A stretch of DNA of 14,100 nt from Intestinimonas aquisgranensis (GTDB lineage: Bacteria; Bacillota; Clostridia; Oscillospirales; Oscillospiraceae): the NCBI GenBank assembly GCA_020687605.1, contig JAJEQY010000088.1, positions 1 to 14,100 of the forward strand, in the 5' to 3' direction. Numbering within the stretch: the first letter of the stretch is position 1; the number at the start of each line of letters is the position of its first letter. The position numbers and the translations under genes were made by a program. The notes beneath the pieces are model-generated. The model was not told the origin of the DNA, ran no database searches, and saw nothing but the letters and a program-made list of their open reading frames with translations. Of the stretch, positions 1-6,937 are shown in pieces.

Positions 1-347
1 TCGGCGCCAAAAATCATGGGCTGGTCCTGGCTGCGGTAGATGCCGGCACAGTTGGCGATGTAGTTTTTCCAGGCGGATAGCCCGCCCCTGGGCACCACAT
101 CCACGGTCACGTCGGGCCCCTCATCCCAGCTCAGGGCAGGATAGGCATACTCGGGATCGTACTTCACCACCTGGCCGTCGGCCTTCAGCGGGCAGACGGG
201 CTTCCAGTCCGGGCCGTAAAAGTTCCCGGTGATGGCCAGATCCAGCCCCTCCCGCTCCACGATGGCGGAGAGGGGCAGCTTGTCCCGGTTGATGTAGAGC
301 TTCACGGACCGGATGCGGTCCGTGGGGATGTGTCTGGTGTGGATCAT
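1..347 (-). CDS. Phosphodiester glycosidase-like (NAGPA/DUF2233-type) protein, N-terminal part, cut by window edge
   Basis: The ORF starts with ATG at 347 and runs off the left edge with 115 complete codons (MIHTRHIPTDRIRSVKLYIN...). The motif order ITGNFY, KPVCPLKADGQVV, a Tyr-rich stretch, SWDEGPDV and NYIANCAGIY resembles phage-encoded phosphodiester glycosidase family proteins of Clostridia. Those usually lie at the end of the tail/lysis module and are thought to act on surface glycans or the cell wall. The start overlaps the stop of the upstream membrane-protein gene in an ATGA arrangement (344-347), so translation is probably coupled. The catalytic C-terminal part lies outside the window, so activity cannot be judged. 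The family call rests on recognising the N-terminal pattern only; it could instead be a non-enzymatic late protein. Confidence 0.6.
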   Translation of the reverse strand, partial: MIHTRHIPTDRIRSVKLYINRDKLPLSAIVEREGLDLAITGNFYGPDWKPVCPLKADGQVVKYDPEYAYPALSWDEGPDVTVDVVPRGGLSAWKNYIANCAGIYRSQDQPMIFGA

Positions 348-814
348 GCTGTCACTTCCTTTCTTTTCGGCCACCAGAGCCGGTAGGATGGCCGCTCTCC
401 ACCCTCCACGGTCCAGCGGATGAAGTCGAATACAGGGATAAAGGCCAGGCACAGCCCCCACCAGACCGCCGCAAATTGGGGACAGATCTGCCCCCACAGG
501 TTGAAGGGCATGTCGGAGTAATCCCACACATTTATTCCGAGCCAGATGTTGAGCACCAGCCCGGACAGCAGCTCCACGGCGGTGACCAGCCCGGCGCAGG
601 CCAGGGCCTGGAGCCACAGGGGGCAAACCCACGGAAGTTCCGCACCGCACCGTTCCACGGGGATGCAGAGGACGATGGCCACCGCCAGCATGGTCCAGGA
701 GATCCGCTCCGGGTGCCCGACGGCCAGCTTGTAGGCGACCTCAAGGAAGAAGTATACCGTCCCGCCCCAGGTCCACAGGAGCATGGATAGCACCTGCTTA
801 CTGTACCGTGTCAT
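344..814 (-). CDS. Putative CmpB-like (ABC transporter permease-type) membrane protein, possible holin role
   Basis: This is a 156-residue integral membrane protein. Four hydrophobic segments are visible at about residues 10-30, 39-53, 66-92 and 112-133, with a basic C-terminal tail (WWPKRKEV). The motif LNIWLGINVWDYSDMPFN followed by LWGQICPQF (about 88-114) matches the putative ABC transporter permease family PF06541 (CmpB), which recurs next to lysis genes in Firmicutes prophages. No ABC ATPase is nearby, so transport is unlikely to be its role here. A holin-like or superinfection-related membrane function is inferred from position alone. Its first 17 bases overlap the end of the XkdX/DUF4376-like gene, and GAGGTG lies just upstream of the ATG. 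It overlaps the next gene by 4 bases. The membrane nature is certain; the function is not. Confidence 0.75.
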   Translation of the reverse strand: MTRYSKQVLSMLLWTWGGTVYFFLEVAYKLAVGHPERISWTMLAVAIVLCIPVERCGAELPWVCPLWLQALACAGLVTAVELLSGLVLNIWLGINVWDYSDMPFNLWGQICPQFAAVWWGLCLAFIPVFDFIRWTVEGGERPSYRLWWPKRKEVTA

Positions 815-1304
815 AGTCCACCTCGATGGCCTCCAGGGCTTCCTGGGTAGCCGCCTCCCGCATGGCCACTTCCTGGGCCTGCTGGTAGCTCACCAAGGCC
901 GTCACCCGGGCGTCGATGGCGAAGGCCAGGGCGGCCAGGTTCTCTAGCGTCCAGGTGGTACACTCCTCGCCGGTGGCGTTCCAGGTGAGGGTGTATGGCG
1001 TGGAGGTCTGGGCCGCGATGGTTGCGGAGAGGATTTTGGAGGTGAGCTGCTGCTGCTTCTCCCAGGTGATGCTGTACTGGTTCCCGTCCGTCCAGGTGAT
1101 GGGGTGGCCCTCCAGATAGGCGTCCAGGTCGTCCTTGCTCTGCTGGATGCGCTGCGCCTTGGCCTCCTCCAGGGTGAGCGCCACCCCGTCGTTGAGGATG
1201 GTCTGCCGCTGCTCCTCCGTGATGGCGCCGAGCCGGGTGTATTCCTCCAGCTGCTCGTCAGTCACGTAGCCCTTGCGATACCGCTCCAGGATCTTCTCAT
1301 ACAT
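798..1304 (-). CDS. XkdX-like N-terminus fused to DUF4376-like domain, tail-associated small protein
   Basis: This is a 168-residue protein. Residues 1-35 (YEKILERYRKGYVTDEQLEEY, then a TxxxITEEQ turn) look like the XkdX family, a very short phage protein found directly after tail fibre genes. Residues about 68-165 fit the DUF4376 pattern: a W/Y-rich strand region (ITWTDGNQYSITWEKQQQLT), then TWTLENLAALAFAIDARV and a helical end. DUF4376 proteins are tail-fibre neighbours with a suspected assembly or chaperone role. The link at about 40-65 is a charged helix. GGAGGG lies 8 bases before the ATG, inside the end of the preceding gene, which overlaps by 8 bases. Joining the two usually separate modules is the odd point. 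No enzymatic residues are evident, and the function is inferred from position. Confidence 0.65.
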   Translation of the reverse strand: MYEKILERYRKGYVTDEQLEEYTRLGAITEEQRQTILNDGVALTLEEAKAQRIQQSKDDLDAYLEGHPITWTDGNQYSITWEKQQQLTSKILSATIAAQTSTPYTLTWNATGEECTTWTLENLAALAFAIDARVTALVSYQQAQEVAMREAATQEALEAIEVDYDTVQ

Positions 1305-1692
1305 GTTTCAATCCCTCCAATTCCATATCTGTGATGTACTGCCCCTGTTCCAGAAGGTCCAGCTCCAGGGCGGTCTGCTTCTGCCCCTGGGCGATGCTCT
1401 CCAGCTCCATGGCGGTGATCTCCCGGCCCAGGAGCTGGGCTTCTGTGGGCTCAGGCTCCGTCTCCGGAGGCAGGCTGTCCAGGTACGCCTGGTACGACTC
1501 CTCATTCCCGGTGATGGCCGTGAGAGTCCCGTCCTTGATGGTCAGGTCCACAAATCCCATGTGCGTCTGCATGGCGCTGGTGTCCACGCCCTCCGGTACC
1601 TCGATGTAGCCCTTCGGGGTGCCGTATCCGTCCCACGATTGAATAGGAGGCCGGGATCCGTTGGTGCTGGGTTCAAGTTTGATGATGTTCAT
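1297..1692 (-). CDS. Small tail-fibre-linked hypothetical protein with 14-residue repeats
   Basis: This 131-residue protein begins MNIIKLEPSTNGSRPP, a start typical of small proteins encoded directly after tail fibres in Firmicutes prophages. The first 60 residues look like a compact beta domain (GYIEVPEGVD, then GFVDLTIKDGTLTAI). A Pro/Glu linker (PPETEPEPTE, about 75-84) follows. The C-terminus has three copies of a helical repeat with exactly 14-residue spacing, beginning at T93 (TAMELESIAQGQ), T107 (TALELDLLEQGQ) and T121 (TDMELEGL). This suggests a coiled-coil or trimerisation segment. AAAAGAGG precedes the ATG. Its last 8 bases overlap the next gene. A structural or fibre-assembly role is plausible from position, but no biochemical function can be assigned. 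Confidence 0.6.
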   Translation of the reverse strand: MNIIKLEPSTNGSRPPIQSWDGYGTPKGYIEVPEGVDTSAMQTHMGFVDLTIKDGTLTAITGNEESYQAYLDSLPPETEPEPTEAQLLGREITAMELESIAQGQKQTALELDLLEQGQYITDMELEGLKHV

Positions 1693-1706
1693 AGTGGCCT
1701 CTTTTC

Positions 1707-3581
1707 TTAGCCGATGGCGACGTATTGATAACTCAGAGCGTTGCCATTTAATTGATACGATGCACTATTTGGAGAGTACCAAGAAACTGTATTATTATCC
1801 CAAGATAATATTACGGCGTAAGAACTATTCACAGCTCCACTCGAATCTCCGTAAATCCATGCCGTATGTCCTGTTTGCGCATCCATCATAGCAGAAACAA
1901 TCAAAACTTTTGGCTCAAACGGTAACGTCAGTGTATTCGGATTATCCGCCCCATACGTCCCCGTTCCCGTATAGATTCCCGTGGCGATTTTGATGCCTTG
2001 CTCAAATGCCTGTTCCAATGCCTGCTTTGCCATGACCTCCAAAACGCCATCTATTGGAGAAAATCCGAAAACTCCACCCGCTCCATCACGAAATGTATTT
2101 CCGGCGGTCGCCCATGGTGCTTTGACAACTCCTGAGTAAATTACTTCGATGGTGTCTCCGACTTCACCGTCTTGCATGGCAATGGCTTGGGATGGGATTC
2201 GCTTATCGGTAAAGACTTGATAAGTATCTGGGAGCGTAAATGCTGGTCGAGAACCAAGAGTGCTGTTTGCAGGAGTCCAGCTTCCGCCCCCATCCTCTGT
2301 TATTTCACAGACAAGTTCTTTTTGGCTTGTGCTCGGAGAACGAGTCCAATATTGGAAAGGAGCTCCATCCAAATAGGCAATTTTGTGTGTAGATGCGATT
2401 GGAAGGACAGAACCTTCAACATTGGCATAAGAGGCAGACTGTCCAAGCTCAGTGAAGGACGGCAGAAAAATTGATCTGGTAAAAGTGTTGACAGAATTGT
2501 TACCGTTTCCGTTAGTGCAACGAAACTTTGTTGTCCCAATCGCGGCTTGGACTTCTGCATCTAAAATGCTTTTGTATTCGTTATTTAGCCAACTGTCAAT
2601 AGCACTAGAGGCATAATAGTTTACCTGACTAGAGTGCCAAACTCGCTTATCATACAAATCTTTTCGGAGAAGCAAAGTCCGTCCGGCACCGTTTAGTGAA
2701 CTTTCGTAGTTGTGTTTTGCCACGAGAAACGGGACAAGACTCGAACTCTCATTGAGATAGACAATGCTCCCCTCTGCCAGTGTGGAAAGGACTCTTTTGG
2801 TCGAACCAACAACTTTTCCGTCTACAACGTCCACCACATCCCCCGCGTGAATGGACTGTCCCTCTGCGACGGGGTAGGAGCGGATGAGGGCGGCGGCGTT
2901 CTTCGCGGCCTTGTCCACGTACTGCTTGGGGGCAGCCTCGAGGTCTTGCACCGGATCTTCCGGCAGGGAGATGGGCCCTGTGACGGTTCCGCCGGTGATG
3001 GGCAGCGCCTTGATCTGCTCCGCCGTTACCCTGTGAGGGTTCTGCTTATCTTTGGTATGGGCGTCCAGTGCATCCTGCACCTTCTTTGCACTGCCCGCCG
3101 GGTCGAAGTTCAAGTCTCCCAGGTCGGCCTTGGTCAAGAATCCTCCTGCGGGATACTCCATGGTAACGGACACTTCCCCGGTCACAGCGATAGCCACCGG
3201 GAAGCGGTGGACGTTCAGGCCCTCAGAGATCGGCTTGACCGGCTGGGGCGCATCGCCCAGGCTGCCGTAGTAGAGCAGAGCGGCGGGATCATCTCCCACA
3301 TGGGCGGAGATCCCGAACTCTGAAAGGGCAAAGCCGGCCTCCAGCCCCCCATTCAGGTCATTCCGGTATTCCACCGTCACGGAGATCTGATTCCCGGACA
3401 CCGCCGGAGCGGTGCTGGTGGCGGCAGCCACCGGGTCGATGAGGGCGCTGAGACCTTTGGCCGCCGCTGCGCTCTCCACCACTCCCCTGCCCACCATCAC
3501 GGCGTCCAGGACCAGTTTCTCCCCTGCCGCTGCTCTGGCCAGCATGGCCTCACCGGCGGTGGTAATGACAAATCCATACAT
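1707..3581 (-). CDS. Mosaic tail fibre / receptor-binding protein
   Basis: This 624-residue protein has fibre architecture. Residues 1-150 resemble a baseplate-attaching phage tail-collar fibre domain (DUF3751-type; MYGFVITTAGEAMLARA start). Residues 165-230 carry classic fibre connectors: HTKDKQNPHRVTAEQI, a TGGTVTGPISLP turn and EAAPKQYVDKAAKNA. Residues about 270-460 resemble DUF6273 (VWHSSQVNYYASSAIDSWLN, YWTRSPS, LGSRPAFTLP), a domain common in Clostridia surface and phage proteins. Residues about 530-624 look like a C-terminal binding tip (ATGIYTGTGTYG, LPFEPKVLIV, aromatic-rich end). It presumably binds the host surface. From about residue 237 onward (below about position 2870) the DNA is clearly more AT-rich than the rest of the cluster, so the distal part was probably exchanged by recombination. 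The start is 4 bases after the upstream stop. Confidence 0.85.
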   Translation of the reverse strand: MYGFVITTAGEAMLARAAAGEKLVLDAVMVGRGVVESAAAAKGLSALIDPVAAATSTAPAVSGNQISVTVEYRNDLNGGLEAGFALSEFGISAHVGDDPAALLYYGSLGDAPQPVKPISEGLNVHRFPVAIAVTGEVSVTMEYPAGGFLTKADLGDLNFDPAGSAKKVQDALDAHTKDKQNPHRVTAEQIKALPITGGTVTGPISLPEDPVQDLEAAPKQYVDKAAKNAAALIRSYPVAEGQSIHAGDVVDVVDGKVVGSTKRVLSTLAEGSIVYLNESSSLVPFLVAKHNYESSLNGAGRTLLLRKDLYDKRVWHSSQVNYYASSAIDSWLNNEYKSILDAEVQAAIGTTKFRCTNGNGNNSVNTFTRSIFLPSFTELGQSASYANVEGSVLPIASTHKIAYLDGAPFQYWTRSPSTSQKELVCEITEDGGGSWTPANSTLGSRPAFTLPDTYQVFTDKRIPSQAIAMQDGEVGDTIEVIYSGVVKAPWATAGNTFRDGAGGVFGFSPIDGVLEVMAKQALEQAFEQGIKIATGIYTGTGTYGADNPNTLTLPFEPKVLIVSAMMDAQTGHTAWIYGDSSGAVNSSYAVILSWDNNTVSWYSPNSASYQLNGNALSYQYVAIG

Positions 3582-3585
3582 ACTG

Positions 3586-4125
3586 TTACACCTCCATAGG
3601 AGTCAGGGTCGTCTCCTGGACAGTCCAGAAGGCCCCGCCCGTCCGTGCCTCGGTCAGCAGGCGGGAGAGTTCAAAGGTGAACCACCACGCCAGATGGGCC
3701 GGCTTGATCTCATTGACAGCCGCTCTCGGCCCGTCCAGGTCCTCCGGGATGGCGGCCAGGCCGGAGAGCACCACTTCGAACTGACAGGAGACGGCGTGCT
3801 CGATGACGGATACCTGCTCCGGATGGAATCCGAAGGAGGACACCACGGCGGCGATGGCCTCCTGATTCGTGGTGCCCTGGCCCCGGAGCTTGGCCTTGAT
3901 CCGTCCTCTCCGGTAACTGTAAAGACTGGTCCGGTCCACAGGAAGGCCCACCCAGGCCTCCCACAGATCCAGCCCCCAGGTGGCGGAATCCACCCAGAGC
4001 TGAGCCAGCACATCGCGCTCCGCCTGATGCAGGCCGTCCGTCTCCAGGCTGAGCACCCGCTCCAGCTCTGCCACCGGAGGACTGGCTCGGTAGTATTCCG
4101 GGAGCCGATCAATGAGCATGCTCAT
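3586..4125 (-). CDS. xkdU: Mu gp48/YmfQ-like baseplate protein (DUF2313 family, XkdU-like)
   Basis: This 179-residue protein has an early RLPEYYR motif, the signature start of Mu gp48/YmfQ-type baseplate proteins. It is followed by an LxxETDGLHQAERDVLAQLWVD helix, WGLDLWEAWVGLP and a YRRGRIKAKLRGQGTTN segment, all typical of the family. These proteins connect the baseplate wedge to the tail fibre. The gene lies between the baseplate J gene and the fibre, the position of xkdU in PBSX. It overlaps the upstream stop in an ATGA arrangement (4122-4125). A second in-frame ATG two codons later is an alternative start; GGCGG-type sequence upstream does not decide between them. Confidence 0.88.
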   Translation of the reverse strand: MSMLIDRLPEYYRASPPVAELERVLSLETDGLHQAERDVLAQLWVDSATWGLDLWEAWVGLPVDRTSLYSYRRGRIKAKLRGQGTTNQEAIAAVVSSFGFHPEQVSVIEHAVSCQFEVVLSGLAAIPEDLDGPRAAVNEIKPAHLAWWFTFELSRLLTEARTGGAFWTVQETTLTPMEV

Positions 4126-5216
4126 GACACCACCGCCTCACCCAACACGGGGATCTCATCCTTCTGGACGGTCAGATCCTTCGTGCCGCCGTTGATCGTC
4201 AAGGTGGAGAAATTCTCTACACCCGGGAGGTTGAGCAGAATGGCCAGTACCCGGTTGTAGAGCACAGTGTAGGGCAGATCCTCGTCCGGATCGTAATATA
4301 CGGCAGAAAATTTCCCGTCGATCAGGCTATGACAGTGCTCCTCCAGTCCAGCTCGAAAGGCCGTCTCCACCGCTGTGCGGTCGGCACCTGGTGCCAGGGT
4401 GACGGTAGCGGCCACCGTCACATCCAAGCGCTTTGCCGCCGCCACCGTTACCGCAGCGCCGATGGGACGCTCCTCTCCGATATGGTCATCCACCGCTGTC
4501 ACGATCTCTTCAGCGGGCGGCTCGTAATTGCTGTCCACCAGGGTGACCGACACCGTTCCGGGCCCGTCCGGCAGCTCCACCACCTTGGCATTTCCAACGC
4601 CGGGGACCTCCAGGGCCCACTGGCGGTACTGGTAGCCGTTTCCGCTGGTTGGCGGCCGCTGCACCCGCTCCTGGATGCGGGCGAGGAGGGCGGCGTCACT
4701 CTCCTCATCGGTTCCCCCTTCCGCCGCCTCGTTCCGGTATCCGGTGAGCTCGGGAAGGTTGACATACATCCGGCTGATGGTTCCGGCCTCCACGTTGTAG
4801 ACGCTGCCCGCCTGGGCGGCCTCCAGGCGGCCGGAGCCGGTCCCGCCCCCATCCAGATCCACCTGGGCCATCAGGGAAAAGGCCAGCCCCCCTGCGGTCA
4901 GGAACTGGGTCCCACGGGGGATGGTGAGCCCGGCAGTTCCGGTGAAGGTCATCTTGCAGTATGCCTTTGTCCCGCTCCGCCGTGTGAGATTGAAGTACTG
5001 CTTCCCCACCAGGTCGATGTACCCCCCCGAGCTGTCGTCCACGAACAGCATGGAGGGGACGGCGTTCAGGGCCTGGTACACCCGGCTGAGTTCCTCAGAT
5101 ACCGGGCCTGCCACGCCGTCTGCGAATCCGCCCGCCATAGAGGAGAGGCCCTGGCTCTCGTCAATAGACGTCAAGATCCTGGCCTTGATGGCCTCTACGG
5201 TCTGATTTTCGTACAT
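4122..5216 (-). CDS. xkdT: Baseplate J-like wedge protein (XkdT)
   Basis: This is a 364-residue protein with the baseplate J/gp47 pattern. The N-terminal helical region (ENQTVEAIKARILTSIDES, then GGFADGVAGPVSEELSRVYQ) and GGYIDLVGKQYF come first. The hallmark segment TGTAGLTIPRGTQFLTAGGLAF (about 91-112) follows. Then come a beta-rich middle with GYRNEAAEGGTDEESDAAL and RIQERVQRPPTSGNGYQYRQWALEVPGV (about 178-206), the most conserved part of the family, and a C-terminal domain with LPYTVLYNRVLAILLNLPGV. The protein forms the wedge of the contractile-tail baseplate. AAGGAGGGAG lies upstream of the ATG, and the TAA stop of the xkdS gene is part of that site. It overlaps the next gene by 4 bases. 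The length is usual for the family. Confidence 0.93.
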   Translation of the reverse strand: MYENQTVEAIKARILTSIDESQGLSSMAGGFADGVAGPVSEELSRVYQALNAVPSMLFVDDSSGGYIDLVGKQYFNLTRRSGTKAYCKMTFTGTAGLTIPRGTQFLTAGGLAFSLMAQVDLDGGGTGSGRLEAAQAGSVYNVEAGTISRMYVNLPELTGYRNEAAEGGTDEESDAALLARIQERVQRPPTSGNGYQYRQWALEVPGVGNAKVVELPDGPGTVSVTLVDSNYEPPAEEIVTAVDDHIGEERPIGAAVTVAAAKRLDVTVAATVTLAPGADRTAVETAFRAGLEEHCHSLIDGKFSAVYYDPDEDLPYTVLYNRVLAILLNLPGVENFSTLTINGGTKDLTVQKDEIPVLGEAVVS

Positions 5217-5228
5217 CGCGCTCCCTCC

Positions 5229-5651
5229 TTATATGCTCAAATCCGTCTTACCGTACACGGTGGACATGGTCACGCTGATCCTCAGCGTAGAGCCCTCCAG
5301 GCCCTCCACCGTGGCTGTGGCAGCGGTAATATAGGGACAGACGGTCAGGGCCTCCTCCACATACCGGGCGGCCTCACTGCGCCGTGTCTCGGCCCGGTAG
5401 GGCTGCCCCACCAGACGCTCCAGCTCACAGCCGTAGTCCCATGTGAAGCAGCTCCACCGGTACCTGGCAGTCTTGATCGACCGCCAGGCCCAGCTCTTGA
5501 CGGCCTCCAGGCCGGAGACCACCACCGGCTCACCGCCGGAGAACCGGGGGACGCCCAACTCATAGTCCATGGCCACATCCCGATAAAGAGGCAGGGCGGC
5601 GGACTGTGCCGTCTCCCCGGGAAAGAAAGGGAAAAGCTGTCTCACTGCCAC
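5229..5651 (-). CDS. xkdS: Baseplate protein XkdS (DUF2634, gp25-like)
   Basis: This 140-residue protein fits DUF2634/XkdS, a gp25/lysozyme-fold-like wedge component. Visible features are a DYELGVPRF segment, VSGLEAVKSWAWRSIKTARYRWSCF (about 46-70), DYGCELERLVGQPY and the conserved RYVEEALTVCPYI helix, then two beta strands. The start is GTG at 5651, lying inside the last codons of the xkdR gene (10-base overlap). A second GTG at 5645 is an alternative with better spacing from the AAGG that would act as ribosome binding site. The frame is -1 relative to xkdR and is entered without a stop from the A AAA AAG heptamer at 5663-5657, so fusion by frameshifting is possible as well as ordinary translational coupling. 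Confidence 0.88.
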   Translation of the reverse strand: MAVRQLFPFFPGETAQSAALPLYRDVAMDYELGVPRFSGGEPVVVSGLEAVKSWAWRSIKTARYRWSCFTWDYGCELERLVGQPYRAETRRSEAARYVEEALTVCPYITAATATVEGLEGSTLRISVTMSTVYGKTDLSI

Positions 5652-5941
5652 ACCGCCTTTTTTAAGATATAGTAATCCTGGTTGTCATCGCTCACCAGAC
5701 AGATGAGCCTGTCCCCGGCCCGGAGGAGATGCGCCTCTCCCGTGTCAGTGGTCCACTGGTAACTGAGGTCCGTGGGCACGCCGATGCCATCCTGGTCCAG
5801 GGTCATACCGTTGCACACCACCTGGAGCGTGCCGCTGCCGGCCTGCTCCACCGTCCCGAACAGGACCGACATCCGACTCTTGGGCCGGTCGCTGTCCGCC
5901 CCGCCCAGCATCCCGGCCAACGCCGCGTAGATCTCACTCAT
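5642..5941 (-). CDS. xkdR: Baseplate protein XkdR-like (DUF2577)
   Basis: This 99-residue protein has the DUF2577 pattern: a short N-terminal helix (MSEIYAALAGMLGG), then an OB-like beta domain with RMSVLFGTVEQAGSGTLQVV, a small loop, and the closing strands DRLICLVSDDNQDYYILKKAVW. In PBSX-type phages this protein sits between the hub (XkdQ) and XkdS and is thought to contribute to the baseplate hub or spike. AGGAGGATGCC precedes the ATG. The TAG stop of the upstream hub gene lies 9 bases away. Its 3' end contains an in-frame A AAA AAG heptamer (Leu-Lys-Lys codons) 5 codons before the TGA stop. The size agrees with the family. Confidence 0.85.
   Translation of the reverse strand: MSEIYAALAGMLGGADSDRPKSRMSVLFGTVEQAGSGTLQVVCNGMTLDQDGIGVPTDLSYQWTTDTGEAHLLRAGDRLICLVSDDNQDYYILKKAVWQ
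5657..5663 (-). other. Candidate -1 frameshift heptamer A AAA AAG at the xkdR/xkdS junction
   Basis: On the minus strand the xkdR codons read TTA AAA AAG, which phases the heptamer as X XXY YYZ. A -1 slip continues GGC GGT GTG GCA GTG, entering the xkdS frame with no stop, to give a fusion of about 237 residues (95 from XkdR, Gly-Gly, 140 from XkdS). The same A-run followed by GG also works as a Shine-Dalgarno for xkdS, which is the simpler explanation for its presence. A weak AGGA lies about 12 bases upstream of the heptamer. I see no strong downstream stem. Function as a frameshift site is inference. Confidence 0.35.
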
Positions 5942-5950
5942 GGCATCCTC

Positions 5951-6937
5951 CTAGTCCTCGCTCCCCGCCTCGGTCTCGTTCATGAGGTTCCGGAAGTTGA
6001 GAGAGAGCTTGCAGAAATACTGTCCGTTCTTCCAGGTATGGGTGTCGCTGTCGATCCAGCACAGGCCCACCGCCCCGGTGCTGTTCTCCCGGAGGAGGAC
6101 GGCGTTGCCGGTGATGAGGCTGGGGTCACCCAGGCATTCCACCGTCATGTTCTGCTGGAGTCCGTTGTCCTCCAGGAGCGCCTGGGCCTCCGGGCCCTTG
6201 TCCTCCCCGTCCCGCTGGGTGAGGATGGACTGAAACCGCCCGTAGAGCGCGGCGCTCTCGGCATCCTCCACAGTCCGGATGAGAACACCGCCGCTGGAGT
6301 AGATGGCCACCGCATTGGTGAGCCCGGAGATGTCCTCCCGGACGGTGAGGGTCTGAAGGTTCTTGCCCGGCGCGATCTCCAGGGCAGCGGCAGAGGGCTT
6401 CTCCACCACCTCCAGGGCCCCGGCGCCGTTGAATCGTGCCAGGTACCGCCGTCCATTCTGCTCCCCGGCCAGGGTGTAGAGGGTATCCACAATCTTGGAG
6501 AGGGCCGTGCCGGGGAACTTCCGGGTAACGGAGACCCCGCTCTGGGCCAGGGACCCAACCGGCACGCCGAAGTCAGCGCACAGGGCGGCCACGGCCCGCT
6601 CCGGCGTCGTATCAGAGAACTGGTACCAGCCCTGGTTTCCCGCCAAAAACCGCCCCCGGTCCTGGGCGGTGAGGGAGAGAATGTTACTCCCGGTGGCCTT
6701 TTCCCGGGCCACCAGGTGTCCCAGAAAGACCTGGACGCCGTCCACCGTCAGATGGACCTCCGTCCCCAGATCACAGGGGGGCGTGGGCAGGCTGCCGTCG
6801 GTCGGGACAGCAGCCTGGATCTCCAGGGACCGGCATACTTCCCGGAGGCTTCCGGTCCAGTTCAGTGTCATCACCCGCTCCGTGAGATCCCAGGTCTCCC
6901 CCTGCCGGGAGAGAAGGGTGAGCCGGTAATCAGCCAA
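5951..6937 (-). CDS. xkdQ: Baseplate hub protein XkdQ-like (gpD/gp27-type)
   Basis: The preferred start is TTG at 6937, giving 328 residues (MADYRLTLLSRQGETWDLTE...). GGAGGAGG lies 7 bases upstream. The ATG at 7024 would add 29 residues that merely shadow the LysM gene in another frame (Arg/Pro-rich), so it is rejected. The body fits the XkdQ hub: VHLTVDGVQVFLGHLVARE, LSLTAQDRGRFLAGNQGWYQF (a typical hub beta-domain turn), TPERAVAALCADFGVP, then LSKIVDTLYTLAGEQNGRRYLARF and a C-terminal domain ending in CKLSLNFRNL. It forms the central hub under the tail tube, receiving the XkdP product. It overlaps the upstream LysM gene by 8 bases. Confidence in the family is high; the start is well supported but non-ATG. 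Confidence 0.88.
   Translation of the reverse strand: MADYRLTLLSRQGETWDLTERVMTLNWTGSLREVCRSLEIQAAVPTDGSLPTPPCDLGTEVHLTVDGVQVFLGHLVAREKATGSNILSLTAQDRGRFLAGNQGWYQFSDTTPERAVAALCADFGVPVGSLAQSGVSVTRKFPGTALSKIVDTLYTLAGEQNGRRYLARFNGAGALEVVEKPSAAALEIAPGKNLQTLTVREDISGLTNAVAIYSSGGVLIRTVEDAESAALYGRFQSILTQRDGEDKGPEAQALLEDNGLQQNMTVECLGDPSLITGNAVLLRENSTGAVGLCWIDSDTHTWKNGQYFCKLSLNFRNLMNETEAGSED

Noticed and set aside
2000..2870. Diversity-generating retroelement target in the fibre gene
   Set aside because: The DUF6273-like region could be lectin-like, but no template repeat, reverse transcriptase or repeated variable region is visible in the window.
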